Part shown: in pieces, positions 26,311 to 36,000 of the stretch
How positions within the stretch are numbered: the stretch's first letter is position 1
How the letters are laid out: the number at the start of each line of letters is the position of its first letter
Assembly: GCA_963667455.2 (NCBI GenBank)
Contig: CAXXFR010000026.1
Span: forward strand, 124,001 to 188,000
Direction: 5' to 3'
Length of the DNA: 64,000 bases
Origin: Bin55 sp963667455
Lineage (GTDB): Bacteria > Pseudomonadota > Gammaproteobacteria > Pseudomonadales > Azotimanducaceae
Position numbers and translations under genes: made by a program
The notes under the pieces: model-generated
What the model was told of the DNA's origin: nothing
Seen by the model: only the letters and a program-made list of their open reading frames with translations
The model's database searches: none

Positions 26311-27128
26311 TACCGCAGGGCCACATCTTTCAATGGCGGAAGTTTGCACCGTGGAACAATGACTCTCAAGTCGAACAAGATCTTGTTATTAGCCGGGCTA
26401 TAGTTGACATTTTCTCTGACCCCTTTCTTGCTGAAGCACTGGCTTTTCGGGGCGGCACAGCACTCTACAAGCTGTACCTAACTCCACCTGCTCGATACTC
26501 TGAGGATATCGATCTAGTTCAAGTTAGACCTGGTCCAGCTGGGCCAATGATGGACAGATTGCGACTCGTACTAAAACCATGGCTTGGAGATGCAAAGTGG
26601 AAGCAATCCCAAGGTCGAGTGACCCTCTTTTATCGGTTCATGTCGGAAAGCGTTCCCACAAGAAGGCTACGCCTCAAGATTGAAATTAACACCCGCGAGC
26701 ACTTTTCAGTTCTTGGATTGACGAACCAGGGATTTTCAGTGGAGTCAAGGTGGTATTCCGGGAGTGCAGAGGTCACAACGTACGAGCTCGATGAGATGTT
26801 GGCAACCAAGATGCGAGCGCTCTATCAACGTCGAAAGGGTAGAGACCTGTTTGATCTCGCAATCGGTCTCGAAGACCGTCATAGCAACCCGGAAGAGATT
26901 GCATCGGTGTTTGGCGGCTATCTGAGTCGCGAAGAAAGGGAGGTGTCCCGTGCAATGTTTGAGCAGAACCTATCCAAGAAAACTGTGGATGCTTCTTTTA
27001 TCGCCGATGTAAATCCACTACTTCGACAGGGATTCGAATGGCGACCCGCCGAAGCTGGGCAGAAAGTCTCAAGACAGCTCGTGGCACTTCTTCCAGGTCA
27101 GGCATGGAAGGGACTTGCAGGCAAATGA
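26307..27128 (+). CDS. abiEii: AbiEii, type IV nucleotidyltransferase toxin
   Basis: A 273-residue DUF1814-type nucleotidyltransferase. Motif I FRGGTALYKLY (about residues 48-58) and the metal-binding RYSEDIDLV (about 63-71) form the catalytic GGTxL/DxD core. A basic stretch with ALYQRRKGRDLFDL (about 170-183) contributes the Lys and Asp of motifs III and IV. AbiEii uses GTP and blocks growth unless opposed by AbiEi, which aborts phage infection. All visible key residues are present, so the pair is probably functional. Confidence 0.9.
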   Translation: MIPQGHIFQWRKFAPWNNDSQVEQDLVISRAIVDIFSDPFLAEALAFRGGTALYKLYLTPPARYSEDIDLVQVRPGPAGPMMDRLRLVLKPWLGDAKWKQSQGRVTLFYRFMSESVPTRRLRLKIEINTREHFSVLGLTNQGFSVESRWYSGSAEVTTYELDEMLATKMRALYQRRKGRDLFDLAIGLEDRHSNPEEIASVFGGYLSREEREVSRAMFEQNLSKKTVDASFIADVNPLLRQGFEWRPAEAGQKVSRQLVALLPGQAWKGLAGK

Positions 27129-27417
27129 ACAGGGCGTTTTTCGAATTGACTGTTTGCGGCTTCGGTCTCTAAACGCTGGTTGCAGTCCTCTTCTCCTAGA
27201 GTAAATCGACACACTGTGGTGGATTCTCGGAGTACGCAAACCAAGAAATACTTGAGCGATTGATGCGATTTGCTTGAACCAAGTCACAAATACACCGTGA
27301 CCTTATGAGAGCCACGTCTGGATCTGGAGTGCAATGACCGACCGCTTTGACAGGCCTCGCGACCAGTCGCGGTCGGCTTCCGACAAGAGTATCCAACACT
27401 CGTTTGTCGACTAAGTG

Positions 27418-27446
27418 TTGAAATCGATACTGTATCAGTGTATACT
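27418..27446 (+). promoter_or_regulatory. Sigma70-like promoter with internal palindrome ahead of the Panacea pair
   Basis: TTGAAA (27418-27423) and TATACT (27441-27446) are separated by 17 bp. A perfect palindrome GATAC-T-GTATC (27426-27436) lies between them, a good place for an autoregulatory protein to bind. The first candidate start codons of the downstream gene are 60-110 bp away. Confidence 0.6.
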
Positions 27447-27538
27447 CACATGTTAGAGAACTCCTTATTTCTCTCTCTTACTTCCGCTCAGACTAATTTA
27501 CTATTGTGGTAGCAACGAACACTAGCACGGCAAGGGTT

Positions 27539-28015
27539 ATGTCCGATTCCGACATGCACGGAGAGGCTCAAGCATCTCGCACAATTGCTGATCAAATCCT
27601 CTTCTTAAGGCATCAATTGGGGTTGGATACAACACCCATGCAAATCATAAAGTTGGTATACATATGTCATGGATGGATGCTTGGTATCCATGCCAGAAAA
27701 CTGTGTTTCGAGCCCGCAGAGGCGTGGAGATACGGCCCGGTGATTCCTGATGTCTATTTCACCTTCAAGTCGTTCGGCGGCAAGCCGATAGACGTGCACC
27801 CTCGAGACTCTTTCACTTTGTTCGATGAGGAGCAGAATTCGATACTCGAAGAGGTTGTGGATAAGTATCAAACGTACAAAGGTTGGGAACTGTCGTCAAT
27901 AACCCACAAGAAAGGTACACCGTGGCACACGGTGTACAACAATGGAATTGGCCTAGGTTCAATTATTCCAGATGAACTAATTCGAGAGTACTACGACAAA
28001 TTGGCTAATGGATGA
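27539..28015 (+). CDS. Panacea-domain (DUF4065/SocA-like) antitoxin, PanA-type
   Basis: A 158-residue protein from the ATG at 27539, which has AAGGG just before it; the frame could also begin at GTG 27506. The Panacea core appears as PMQIIKLVYICHGWMLG (about residues 37-53), the EPAEAWRYGPVIPDVYFTFK stretch and the ending SSITHKKGTPWHTVYN. Panacea proteins are antitoxins that neutralise many unrelated toxins encoded next to them. The neighbouring overlapping gene encodes a membrane protein, so the context fits a PanAT pair. Confidence 0.85.
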   Translation: MSDSDMHGEAQASRTIADQILFLRHQLGLDTTPMQIIKLVYICHGWMLGIHARKLCFEPAEAWRYGPVIPDVYFTFKSFGGKPIDVHPRDSFTLFDEEQNSILEEVVDKYQTYKGWELSSITHKKGTPWHTVYNNGIGLGSIIPDELIREYYDKLANG

Positions 28016-28382
28016 TGGATATGTAACCTCACAGCCCGTGGACCAAGGAAAAGTTCGGCCGGAGGCGTTAGGAGAACCGGATAATGCTCAGCGCGAATCC
28101 GATGCCCTCGAGCTTCACAGGTTGGAGACCAAGAGAAAGCGACGGGAACATGAACGCAGTGAACTCCTCAAGACAATTTTCGCTGCGGGCACGAACCTCT
28201 TATTGTGGACAGCGTTCTTGTTGGTTTGGAGCGCAATGATTACCGTGTCTTGGCACTACCTTACGCCATCTTCGTGGCACTGGCTCGAGAAAACAGCGCT
28301 GGATGCGATTACGACCACAATTTTCAGTGGCTCGTTACTTGCGTTCCTCGGCTTGTACGTCAGGGACCGACTTCGAAACTGA
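28008..28382 (+). CDS. Small two-helix membrane protein, candidate toxin of the Panacea pair
   Basis: A 124-residue protein overlapping the Panacea gene by 8 bp. The N-terminal half is charged and probably helical (LHRLETKRKRREHERSELL, about residues 36-54). Two hydrophobic segments follow: about 59-85 (from FAAGTNLLLWTAFLLVW) and about 96-117 (TTTIFSGSLLAFLGLYV). The protein ends in a basic tail. I recognise no named domain. Some PanA partners are membrane-active toxins, so the position suggests a toxin that disrupts or signals at the inner membrane. An immunity-like or unrelated membrane protein is possible. Confidence 0.7.
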   Translation: MDDGYVTSQPVDQGKVRPEALGEPDNAQRESDALELHRLETKRKRREHERSELLKTIFAAGTNLLLWTAFLLVWSAMITVSWHYLTPSSWHWLEKTALDAITTTIFSGSLLAFLGLYVRDRLRN

Positions 28383-28665
28383 CAATATGAGAGACCTGAG
28401 GTAGAGTGTCTCACAATTGGGGAGGCGCGACGGTTAGTTTTGGTTTGACTGGTCTCAGTCAGATTCGAAAGACAAGTACTCTGGCAACCAGCAAGACCCA
28501 TTTGGTCCAGTTATTGAGAGCTATGCGGGAGATACTGCGTCGGCCGCTCAGAGACTGTCGCATAGTAAGAAGTGTCAACCAATCCTTGTAGACGCAGGTC
28601 ACGAGTCTCTTGGATCTCGCTCTCTGACTAAAGACATCAATCTAACTAAGGTCGAAGTCTCGCAA

Positions 28666-29811
28666 CTACCGCTCAGCGTAAGCTGGTTCTGCTTCGACCG
28701 GATCACTTTCCGTCGACTCTCTGGGACTTTCCTTCGCCATTGCATCGAACGTCTTGCGCGGATCGAATGCATCGCGCACCGCTTCTCCGATGAAGATCAA
28801 CAGACTGAGCATAAATGCTAAAACGAAGAACGAAGTCAGTCCTAACCACGGTGCATGCAAGTTGGCCTTGCCTTGTGCAAGCAACTCACCCAACGACGCT
28901 GAGCCCGGAGGAAGCCCAAAGCCCAAAAAGTCCAGGGAAGTCAACGCTGTGATCGATCCGATCATTACAAATGGCAGAAACGTAATAGTTGCTGTCATGG
29001 CGTTCGGCAGTACATGCCGTCGCATGATCTTCGTGTCCTTGACTCCCAGTGCTCTAGCCGCACGGACATATTCGAAGTTTCTCGTTCGCAGGAACTCTGC
29101 TCGAACCACACCAACTAGGGACATCCATTCGAACAGCAACAATAGGAATAGTAGGAGCAGGAAACTCGGTACAAACACACTGGCCAAGATGATCAGCATG
29201 TACAGACGCGGCATTCCCGACCAAATCTCGATGAAGCGTTGGAAGATCAGGTCTGTCCAACCCCCGAAGTAGCCTTGCACCGCTCCTGCGGCTATGCCGA
29301 CAATCGACGAAAGAACCGTCAGCAACAACCCGAATAGGATCGATATCCGAAATCCGTAAATGACCCTCGCCAACACATCGCGCGCCTGATCATCCGTACC
29401 CAGCAAGTTTTCCCGAGAAGGAGGCGATGGTGCAGGTTGGGTGAGATCGAAATTGACGGTGTTGTACGAAAAGCGAATCGGAGGCCACAACATCCACCCT
29501 CCTGCGTCGTGGATGAGATCCTGAACTTCCTTTTCGCGATATTCAGCTTCAGTCTCAAAAAATCCGCCAAAAGTCGTTTCGGAATAGACGGTGAAGACCG
29601 GAACGTAGAGTTTCCCCTGATAGCCCACCAGCAAAGGCTTGTCGTTTGCAATGAACTCCGCAAACAGCGTGATCACAAACAACACCGAGAAGATCCAGAA
29701 CGACCAGAGTCCACGTTTATTCTTTTTGAAGTTCGCAAGCCGCCTGGAGGTAAGCGGCGAGATCAACGACCGCTTCACGTCGTAAGTTGTGGTTGCTGTG
29801 GACTCAGACAC
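28666..29811 (-). CDS. yejE: YejE-like peptide ABC transporter permease
   Basis: A 381-residue DppC/YejE-type inner-membrane permease, started at the GTG at 29811, which overlaps the yejB stop by 8 bp (a TTG at 29829 is also in frame). The N-terminal helix, a long periplasmic loop containing GGFFETEAEYREKEV and LTQPAPSPPSRENLLGTDDQARDVLARVIYG-type text, and the permease EAA loop (EYVRAARALGVKDTKIMRRHVLPNA) are typical of YejE, which imports microcin C and other peptides. The C-terminal tail is acidic. Confidence 0.88.
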   Translation of the reverse strand: MSESTATTTYDVKRSLISPLTSRRLANFKKNKRGLWSFWIFSVLFVITLFAEFIANDKPLLVGYQGKLYVPVFTVYSETTFGGFFETEAEYREKEVQDLIHDAGGWMLWPPIRFSYNTVNFDLTQPAPSPPSRENLLGTDDQARDVLARVIYGFRISILFGLLLTVLSSIVGIAAGAVQGYFGGWTDLIFQRFIEIWSGMPRLYMLIILASVFVPSFLLLLFLLLLFEWMSLVGVVRAEFLRTRNFEYVRAARALGVKDTKIMRRHVLPNAMTATITFLPFVMIGSITALTSLDFLGFGLPPGSASLGELLAQGKANLHAPWLGLTSFFVLAFMLSLLIFIGEAVRDAFDPRKTFDAMAKESPRESTESDPVEAEPAYAER

Positions 29812-30919
29812 CGCGGGTCTCGAAGTCAATGCGTGGATCGATGAACGTGTAGGTCAGATCCCCAATCAGGTTCATGACCAATCCGAGCAAGGTGAAGAAG
29901 TACAACGTCGCGAAGATCACCGGATAGTCTCGCTTGAGGATCGCTTCGAACCCCAACAGACCCAAGCCGTCCAACGAGAAAATGATCTCGATGAGCAACG
30001 CTCCGGTGAAAAGGATGCCGACAAATGCACTCGGAAAACCAGCAATGACGATGAGCATGGCGTTGCGGAAGACATGCCCGTAGAGGATGCGCCCCTCGGC
30101 CAATCCCTTGGCGCGTGCGGTTAGTACGTACTGCTGATTGATCTGATCAAGAAACGAGTTCTTGGTCAAGAAAGTCAAGGTTGCAAAGCCTCCAATCACA
30201 AGAGCTGTAATGGGAAGAACCATGTGCCACAAGTAATCCAGAATCTGCTGCAACCAGTTCATCTCCGACCAGTTGTCGGAGACAAGATTTCGTAAGGGAA
30301 ACAGCTCCCAGAAACTACCTCCTGCAAACAAGACAACCAAGAGAATGGCGAACAAGAATCCTGGTATTGCGTTGCCGATGATCACCACAGCGCTGGTCCA
30401 CACATCGAACTTCGTGCCGTCTTTAACCGCTTTGCGAACCCCCAACGGAATCGAGATGAGATAGACCAACAGAGTGGTCCAAATGCCCAGTGATATGGAT
30501 ACCGGCATCTTCTGCATTACGAGATCGATAACCGATTCATCGCGAAAGTAGCTGTGTCCGAAGTCGAAACGGATGTAGTTCCCCATCATTTTGAGGAATC
30601 GCTCCCACAAGGGCTTGTCGAACCCGAAGTACTCCTCCATCTCCTTGATGAATTCCGGATCCAGTCCTTCCGCCCCGCGATACTTGCTCGACAAGCCACC
30701 CGAACTGCCGGAACGCAAATTTTGTGCACTGGTGTCGACCTCGCCTCCGCCTCCACCCGAAATTCGCGAAGTGACCTGCATCTCCGGATTGGTGAGCTCG
30801 GCAATGATCTGCTCAATAGGACCGCCGGGTGCAAACTGAACCACGACGAAGTTAATCACCATGATCCCCAACAACGTGGGAATGATGAGCAAGATGCGGC
30901 GAACTACGTAAGCTAGCAT
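29804..30919 (-). CDS. yejB: YejB-like peptide ABC transporter permease
   Basis: A 371-residue DppB/YejB-type permease. It starts with the family signature of one helix plus RRILLIIPTLLGIMVINFVVVQFAPGGP-type text. A loop of about 60 residues including a Gly-rich patch (SGGGGGEV) and GLDPEFIKEMEEYFGFDKP leads into the core with the EAA loop (YVLTARAKGLAEGRILYGHVFRNA). It forms the channel with YejE. The expected yejF ATPase gene, normally next to yejE, is missing: the yejE 3' side is an unrelated island. Confidence 0.9.
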   Translation of the reverse strand: MLAYVVRRILLIIPTLLGIMVINFVVVQFAPGGPIEQIIAELTNPEMQVTSRISGGGGGEVDTSAQNLRSGSSGGLSSKYRGAEGLDPEFIKEMEEYFGFDKPLWERFLKMMGNYIRFDFGHSYFRDESVIDLVMQKMPVSISLGIWTTLLVYLISIPLGVRKAVKDGTKFDVWTSAVVIIGNAIPGFLFAILLVVLFAGGSFWELFPLRNLVSDNWSEMNWLQQILDYLWHMVLPITALVIGGFATLTFLTKNSFLDQINQQYVLTARAKGLAEGRILYGHVFRNAMLIVIAGFPSAFVGILFTGALLIEIIFSLDGLGLLGFEAILKRDYPVIFATLYFFTLLGLVMNLIGDLTYTFIDPRIDFETRGV

Positions 30920-31007
30920 GGAAACTCAGCCGCCGTTACTGCTAAGTCGCGCTTACGGATGGAGTGAAAGTGAAGCACTCGTAGCTCCGCCGAAGGTCCA
31001 CGGTTCA

Positions 31008-32843
31008 CTACTGGCGATAGTTGGCAATCCTCTCGGCCTTGACAGGATCCACCCACCAGGAGAACAGCCCTATGTTGTACGCGGGTTTGATGTCGGGGCG
31101 TCCGAACTTGTCCCACCAGATCACTCGATCCGAATTGATGTGCCAAGTGGGAATGACGAAGTAGTTCCACTGCAACACACGGTCGAGAGCTTTAGTTCGG
31201 ACTATCAAGTCGGCCCGCGAAGTCGCAGCCACGATTCCTTCAATGAGTTCGTCGATGACCGGATCTTTGATGCCGACCAGATTGCGGCTACCGGGCGCAT
31301 CAGCTGCTTCTGTTCCCCAGTAGTTGCGCTGTTCGTTGCCTGGTGAACGAGACTGACCAAACACAGTCACAACCATGTCGAAATCAAAGTCGCGCACTCG
31401 GTTCAGGTATTGAGCCTGCTCTACAGTACGTACACTTCCCTTGATGCCCATGCGTTCCAGATTCCGAATGAACGGCATTACGATCCGTTCAAAATCAGGA
31501 GAAACCAGCAGGAACTCGATTACCAAAGCTTCGCCAGTCTCCGAGTGGACGAGTTGATTGTCAACGACGTTCCAACCAGCCTCACGCAACAACATTGCCG
31601 CCGTTCGCAAATTGCTTCGGGGGGTGCCCGAGCCGTCAGTTACGGGTAGTTCGAACACTTCGGTGAACACTTCGTCCGGAATCTTGCCACGATAGGGCTC
31701 TAAGATTTCCAACTCCGCTTCGGATGGAAGACCCGTCGCCGCAAGTTCCGAGTTGTCGTAGAAGCTGCGGCTTCGAGTGTACTGCCCATAGAACAGGTTC
31801 TTGTTCGACCACTCAAAGTCGAAACAATAGCCAAGAGCTTTGCGAACGAGAGGATCCTGAAATTTGGCTCTGCGCGTGTTGAAGACGAACGAAGGCATTC
31901 CGGTTGCCCGGTAGTGCCGCAACATCTCCTTCTTGACCATGCCGTCCGTCAAGGCCGGGAAGTCGTAAGCAGTCGCCCAGCGTTTACTCGATCCTTCTGC
32001 GCGGAAATCGTATTCCCCCGACTTGAACGCCTCGATCGAAACATCGTCGTCTCGGACGTAGTCGTAGCGAATGGTGTCAAAGTTCCATTGACCAACATTG
32101 AGTGGATGCGACGCTCCCCAATAGTCCTTGTCGCGTTCAAACACCACAAATCGACCGGGTTCGAAGGATGCGATCTTGTATGGGCCGCTCGTCACAGGAG
32201 GCTCCAAGGTGGTCTGATCGAACTCTCGGTCCTCCCAATACTTCTTCGAAAACACCGGAAGCTGCCCAATGATTTGCGGTAGTTCCCGATTGGGTTCACC
32301 AGAGAATTCAAACTTCACACTGAGGCGTTCCACAGCAACGGCTTGAGACACATTTGCGTAGTAGGCGCGATAGAACGGCTGACCCTTCTCTTTCAGGATG
32401 TTAAAACTGAAAATAACATCTTCGGCGGTTATCGGGGTGCCGTCGTTGAAGCGGGCTTCTTCTCGCATGTGATAGATCACAAACGACAGGTCTTCGGCCA
32501 CCTCGATCGTCTCCGCGATCAGACCGTAGCCGGTTAATGAGTCGTCATCGGTCTCGCGAATTAGCGACTCGTAGAAAGTATCACCCAGACCTGCGGCGGC
32601 ATCACCCTTGATGATGTAGGGATTGAAGGTGTCGAACCCACCAGTCGAGAACAACCGAATCTCCCCGCCTTTGGGAGCATCCGGATTGACATACTCGAGG
32701 TGCTTGAAGTCCGCCGGATACTTTGGGGCATCTTCCAAGGTCAGAGCATGAGCCGTAAAGGTCTTGACTCTCTCCGACTGCGCACTCAGCGAGAGTGTCA
32801 CTGCCAACAGGCACAGTGCTGCTACGGTTGTAATTCGATTCAC
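31008..32843 (-). CDS. yejA: YejA-like extracellular solute-binding protein, family 5
   Basis: A 611-residue periplasmic peptide-binding protein when started at the GTG at 32843, directly before the signal peptide ITTVAALCLLAVTLSLSAQS; the frame is open about 74 codons further upstream without such a signal. Conserved SBP_bac_5 features are the FNPYIIKG, DDSLTGYGLIAETIEVAEDLS and ARFNDGTPITAEDVIFSF-type stretches near residues 85-180. The ending WHINSDRVIWWDKFGRPD is characteristic of YejA. It delivers peptides to YejBE; gene order yejA-yejB-yejE, 88 bp before yejB. Confidence 0.88.
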   Translation of the reverse strand: MNRITTVAALCLLAVTLSLSAQSERVKTFTAHALTLEDAPKYPADFKHLEYVNPDAPKGGEIRLFSTGGFDTFNPYIIKGDAAAGLGDTFYESLIRETDDDSLTGYGLIAETIEVAEDLSFVIYHMREEARFNDGTPITAEDVIFSFNILKEKGQPFYRAYYANVSQAVAVERLSVKFEFSGEPNRELPQIIGQLPVFSKKYWEDREFDQTTLEPPVTSGPYKIASFEPGRFVVFERDKDYWGASHPLNVGQWNFDTIRYDYVRDDDVSIEAFKSGEYDFRAEGSSKRWATAYDFPALTDGMVKKEMLRHYRATGMPSFVFNTRRAKFQDPLVRKALGYCFDFEWSNKNLFYGQYTRSRSFYDNSELAATGLPSEAELEILEPYRGKIPDEVFTEVFELPVTDGSGTPRSNLRTAAMLLREAGWNVVDNQLVHSETGEALVIEFLLVSPDFERIVMPFIRNLERMGIKGSVRTVEQAQYLNRVRDFDFDMVVTVFGQSRSPGNEQRNYWGTEAADAPGSRNLVGIKDPVIDELIEGIVAATSRADLIVRTKALDRVLQWNYFVIPTWHINSDRVIWWDKFGRPDIKPAYNIGLFSWWVDPVKAERIANYRQ

Positions 32844-33099
32844 TTCCCAATCCCCGAATTCGCTTCTTGAGAATCTTAACCGACAAGCCTTGTAATCGGG
32901 GAGAGTTGAACGAGTATTCACAACAATTTCCGAGCTTCGGTGTCTAAGGAACACACAGAGTCGTGGAAACCGTTGGTTTGGTTCGTGCGGGCGAAATGCC
33001 CGAGGGATCAGACTTTCTGTCCCATGTAAGCAGTCAATACAATTTTGGAATGGAAGGTGAGGCACTCAATCCAAAAGCAATCGAGGATGCGTTCGAACG

Positions 33100-36000
33100 G
33101 TGAACGCTTCTAGATTTCCGGAATCAATAGCCCGATTGACTGGGCGCACCAGCACGAACTACCCGTGTTGGTTAGCAGCTTTGTTGATCGCGGCTTGTTC
33201 CATGGGTATCCAAGCTCAGGACCAGAACGCTCCGCCAGCTCCTACCCTCGTAAACGCGATCGTCGAGTCGTCGACGTCTATCTATCTGGAGTGGACGGTT
33301 GACACAAACTCAAGCGTTTCGGAGCAGGTCATTAGCGAAAGCAGGATCTCCTGGACGATCTCCGATACCTCGACAACGGGAAGTGTGCTTGTACCGCTGA
33401 ACACTGATTCTTGCATCAACATCGACACCTATCCGGTAACGTGCGAGACGACGCTGATCAACCTTCAGACCGACACCACCTACGAACTGGCTCTCGCCGC
33501 ACATGGAGTTGTGTACGACTCGAACAACGATGTAGAAACCGACTACGGTTTTGGATCCTCGGCCGATGTCAATCGAAAGACTCATGCGGACTTCAGTCTC
33601 AGCGAATCTCTGCTGGCAGGAGAAGAAAAACAAAAGCGGATCCCGTTTGTTGAAATCATCGACAGCAATGATGAAGCCATTACTGAGTCGCTCGATGCAC
33701 TGTTCACCTTTCTCTCCGATCGGGGGTTCAACTCCAGCAGTTCGACCAATCCACACTTGTGGGACTACACGGCATCGGTAACTCCATCCGGCTCGGTGAA
33801 AACCATCGTGTTCGTCGACAGCGATGGTCGAGTGGAAGACGATCTGTTTCGAATCATCGGCACTTACACGGAGTCCGAGTCCACCGAAGTCACCGTGACG
33901 GTTACCGCCACTTCAAGGATCTCTCCAGCTATCGAAGCGAGTCGCGATGTGGTATTTACTGTCATTCGAAACCGGCCTCCCGAATTCGGCATCACCGCAG
34001 CGACCTTCGAGATGGACGAGAACGACTTCGAGACCATCGAACTTGCCGGACGCTACAAGCTTTCTGATCCAGACGGCCATTCTTGGACCTATCGTCTGGA
34101 AAACGTCGAGCCTGAGGAAGAAACCTTCCAAATCGACGAGAAGACCGGAGCGATCGATCTCAAACACGGCAAGGAGCTCGACTACGAGACTTCACCGACA
34201 TACACGTTGCACGTAAATGCCATCGACTCCGTGGGCGATGCGTCCAACACACTTGTGCTAACCATCAACGTGCGCGACATTGATGAGCCTCCGTTCGTTG
34301 CCGGTACCAAACTCGGCTTGCTGAAACACAAGAACATGGGATTCGACGTGGACTGGGTGAACTTTCATGTTCGCAATGACTTCGAGGATCCCGATTCAAA
34401 CACCGACTGGTGCTATACAGCGGAATTCGTAACAGGCGACGACTACGCAACAATCTCGGTCGGTGGTCCTTCGAGTTGCGGACTTCCCCACGTTCAAGTG
34501 CGCAGGATCGACCAAGTGGGCTTGTTCGAGGTTAAGGAAGTCGACGTTGAGATAACGGCAACCGAAGACACCAATGATGATGATCCCGCCACGATCACCG
34601 GCACAGTCAGCGCTTCAATCGTCTACGGAACCAACAACGTTCCGTCCATTCTCGGAGCACGAGAACCTGACAGTACTTCAGGCTACCACTTGACACACGA
34701 TGCCAACGACGACCAACACTTCGACATGGTGTTCACTGCGGTTGATGCTCTTCCTCGCGACGATCGATTGTGCTATTCCCTGTCGGGGCAGGATGCGGCG
34801 CACTTCAAACTAGTGGAAGTCAACAATCCCAATGAGGAAGCCAGCTGCGCGACCAATGGTTCAAACAGCACCAATGGACAATCCAGCCACATACACGAAG
34901 TTCGGGTGCAATCCATTCGTACCTTGCAACGCAGCAAGTCTGATCCGACGTACCAGTTCAATGTGATAGCGACCGATCTGTCGGGTCAGGCCGACACGCT
35001 GGCGTTCGAGATCACAACCGACAACTTCTGGCGCGGATTGATCAGCCATCCGATGCCCGATGTGCATCTCTTGGTAGACGACCCATCCGCTGAGATCGAC
35101 CTACTGCAATACTTCGAGCATGAACCCGGAACTCAATCGAACGATCTAGAATTCACCATCGCGGCCAATTCCCAGTTCGTCGACACCATCGAATATGAAG
35201 GGCTCCTGACTGTTTCTCCGGCAAACTCAATCAGCACCGACACAGTCAAGACAAGAATCACCGTTACCGCTGAAGACGACTACGGAGACACGGCCCGAGA
35301 ATCCTTCTATCTACACATCAAGAAGTACAACCAGTCTCCCCGCTTTGAGCGCATCACAACGGAGTATTCCATTCCAGAAGATCAAGAAGTCGGGAGCCAC
35401 TTCAGTCGAACGCCTTCCACCTTCGATCCGGATGGAGACGAGGTTGTTTTTCGACTCGCACGCAACAGCTATCCCTTTGCGGCTGATTCAGAGACGGGCT
35501 TGATCGCGATCTTGGATCGCCTCGACTTTGAGACCCAGGCTTCCTACGACCTGGTGTTGATTGCCGACGACCGCTACGGAGGAACCGACTCCGAAGTAGT
35601 CTCTGTGACCATTCGAGACATCAATGAACCTCCGATTCCGACTGAAGAAGTTCTACCCGACACCGAAACTCTGGTTGGATTGGGACTGAAGCAAACGATT
35701 GTCGGTTCCAATCAATTCACAGATCAAGACGCAAACGACAGCCTGACCTTTGAAGTAACCAGCAGCCATCGAGGAGTGGCAACAGCAGAGCTCGACGACG
35801 ACGGACGAGTGGTGGTCGACGGCCTCGAACCTGGAGAGGCCACCATCACACTCCGAGCAACCGATAGCGGAAGCCCGCCGCTCACTGCAACCAAGAGATT
35901 TCTTCTTACGGTCGAGGAAAACCAAAAGCCCAGTCTGATCGAACAGCTAGCCGACTTCAATGTCAATACCGATGCCTCCAACGACATGGAGCTAGATGGC

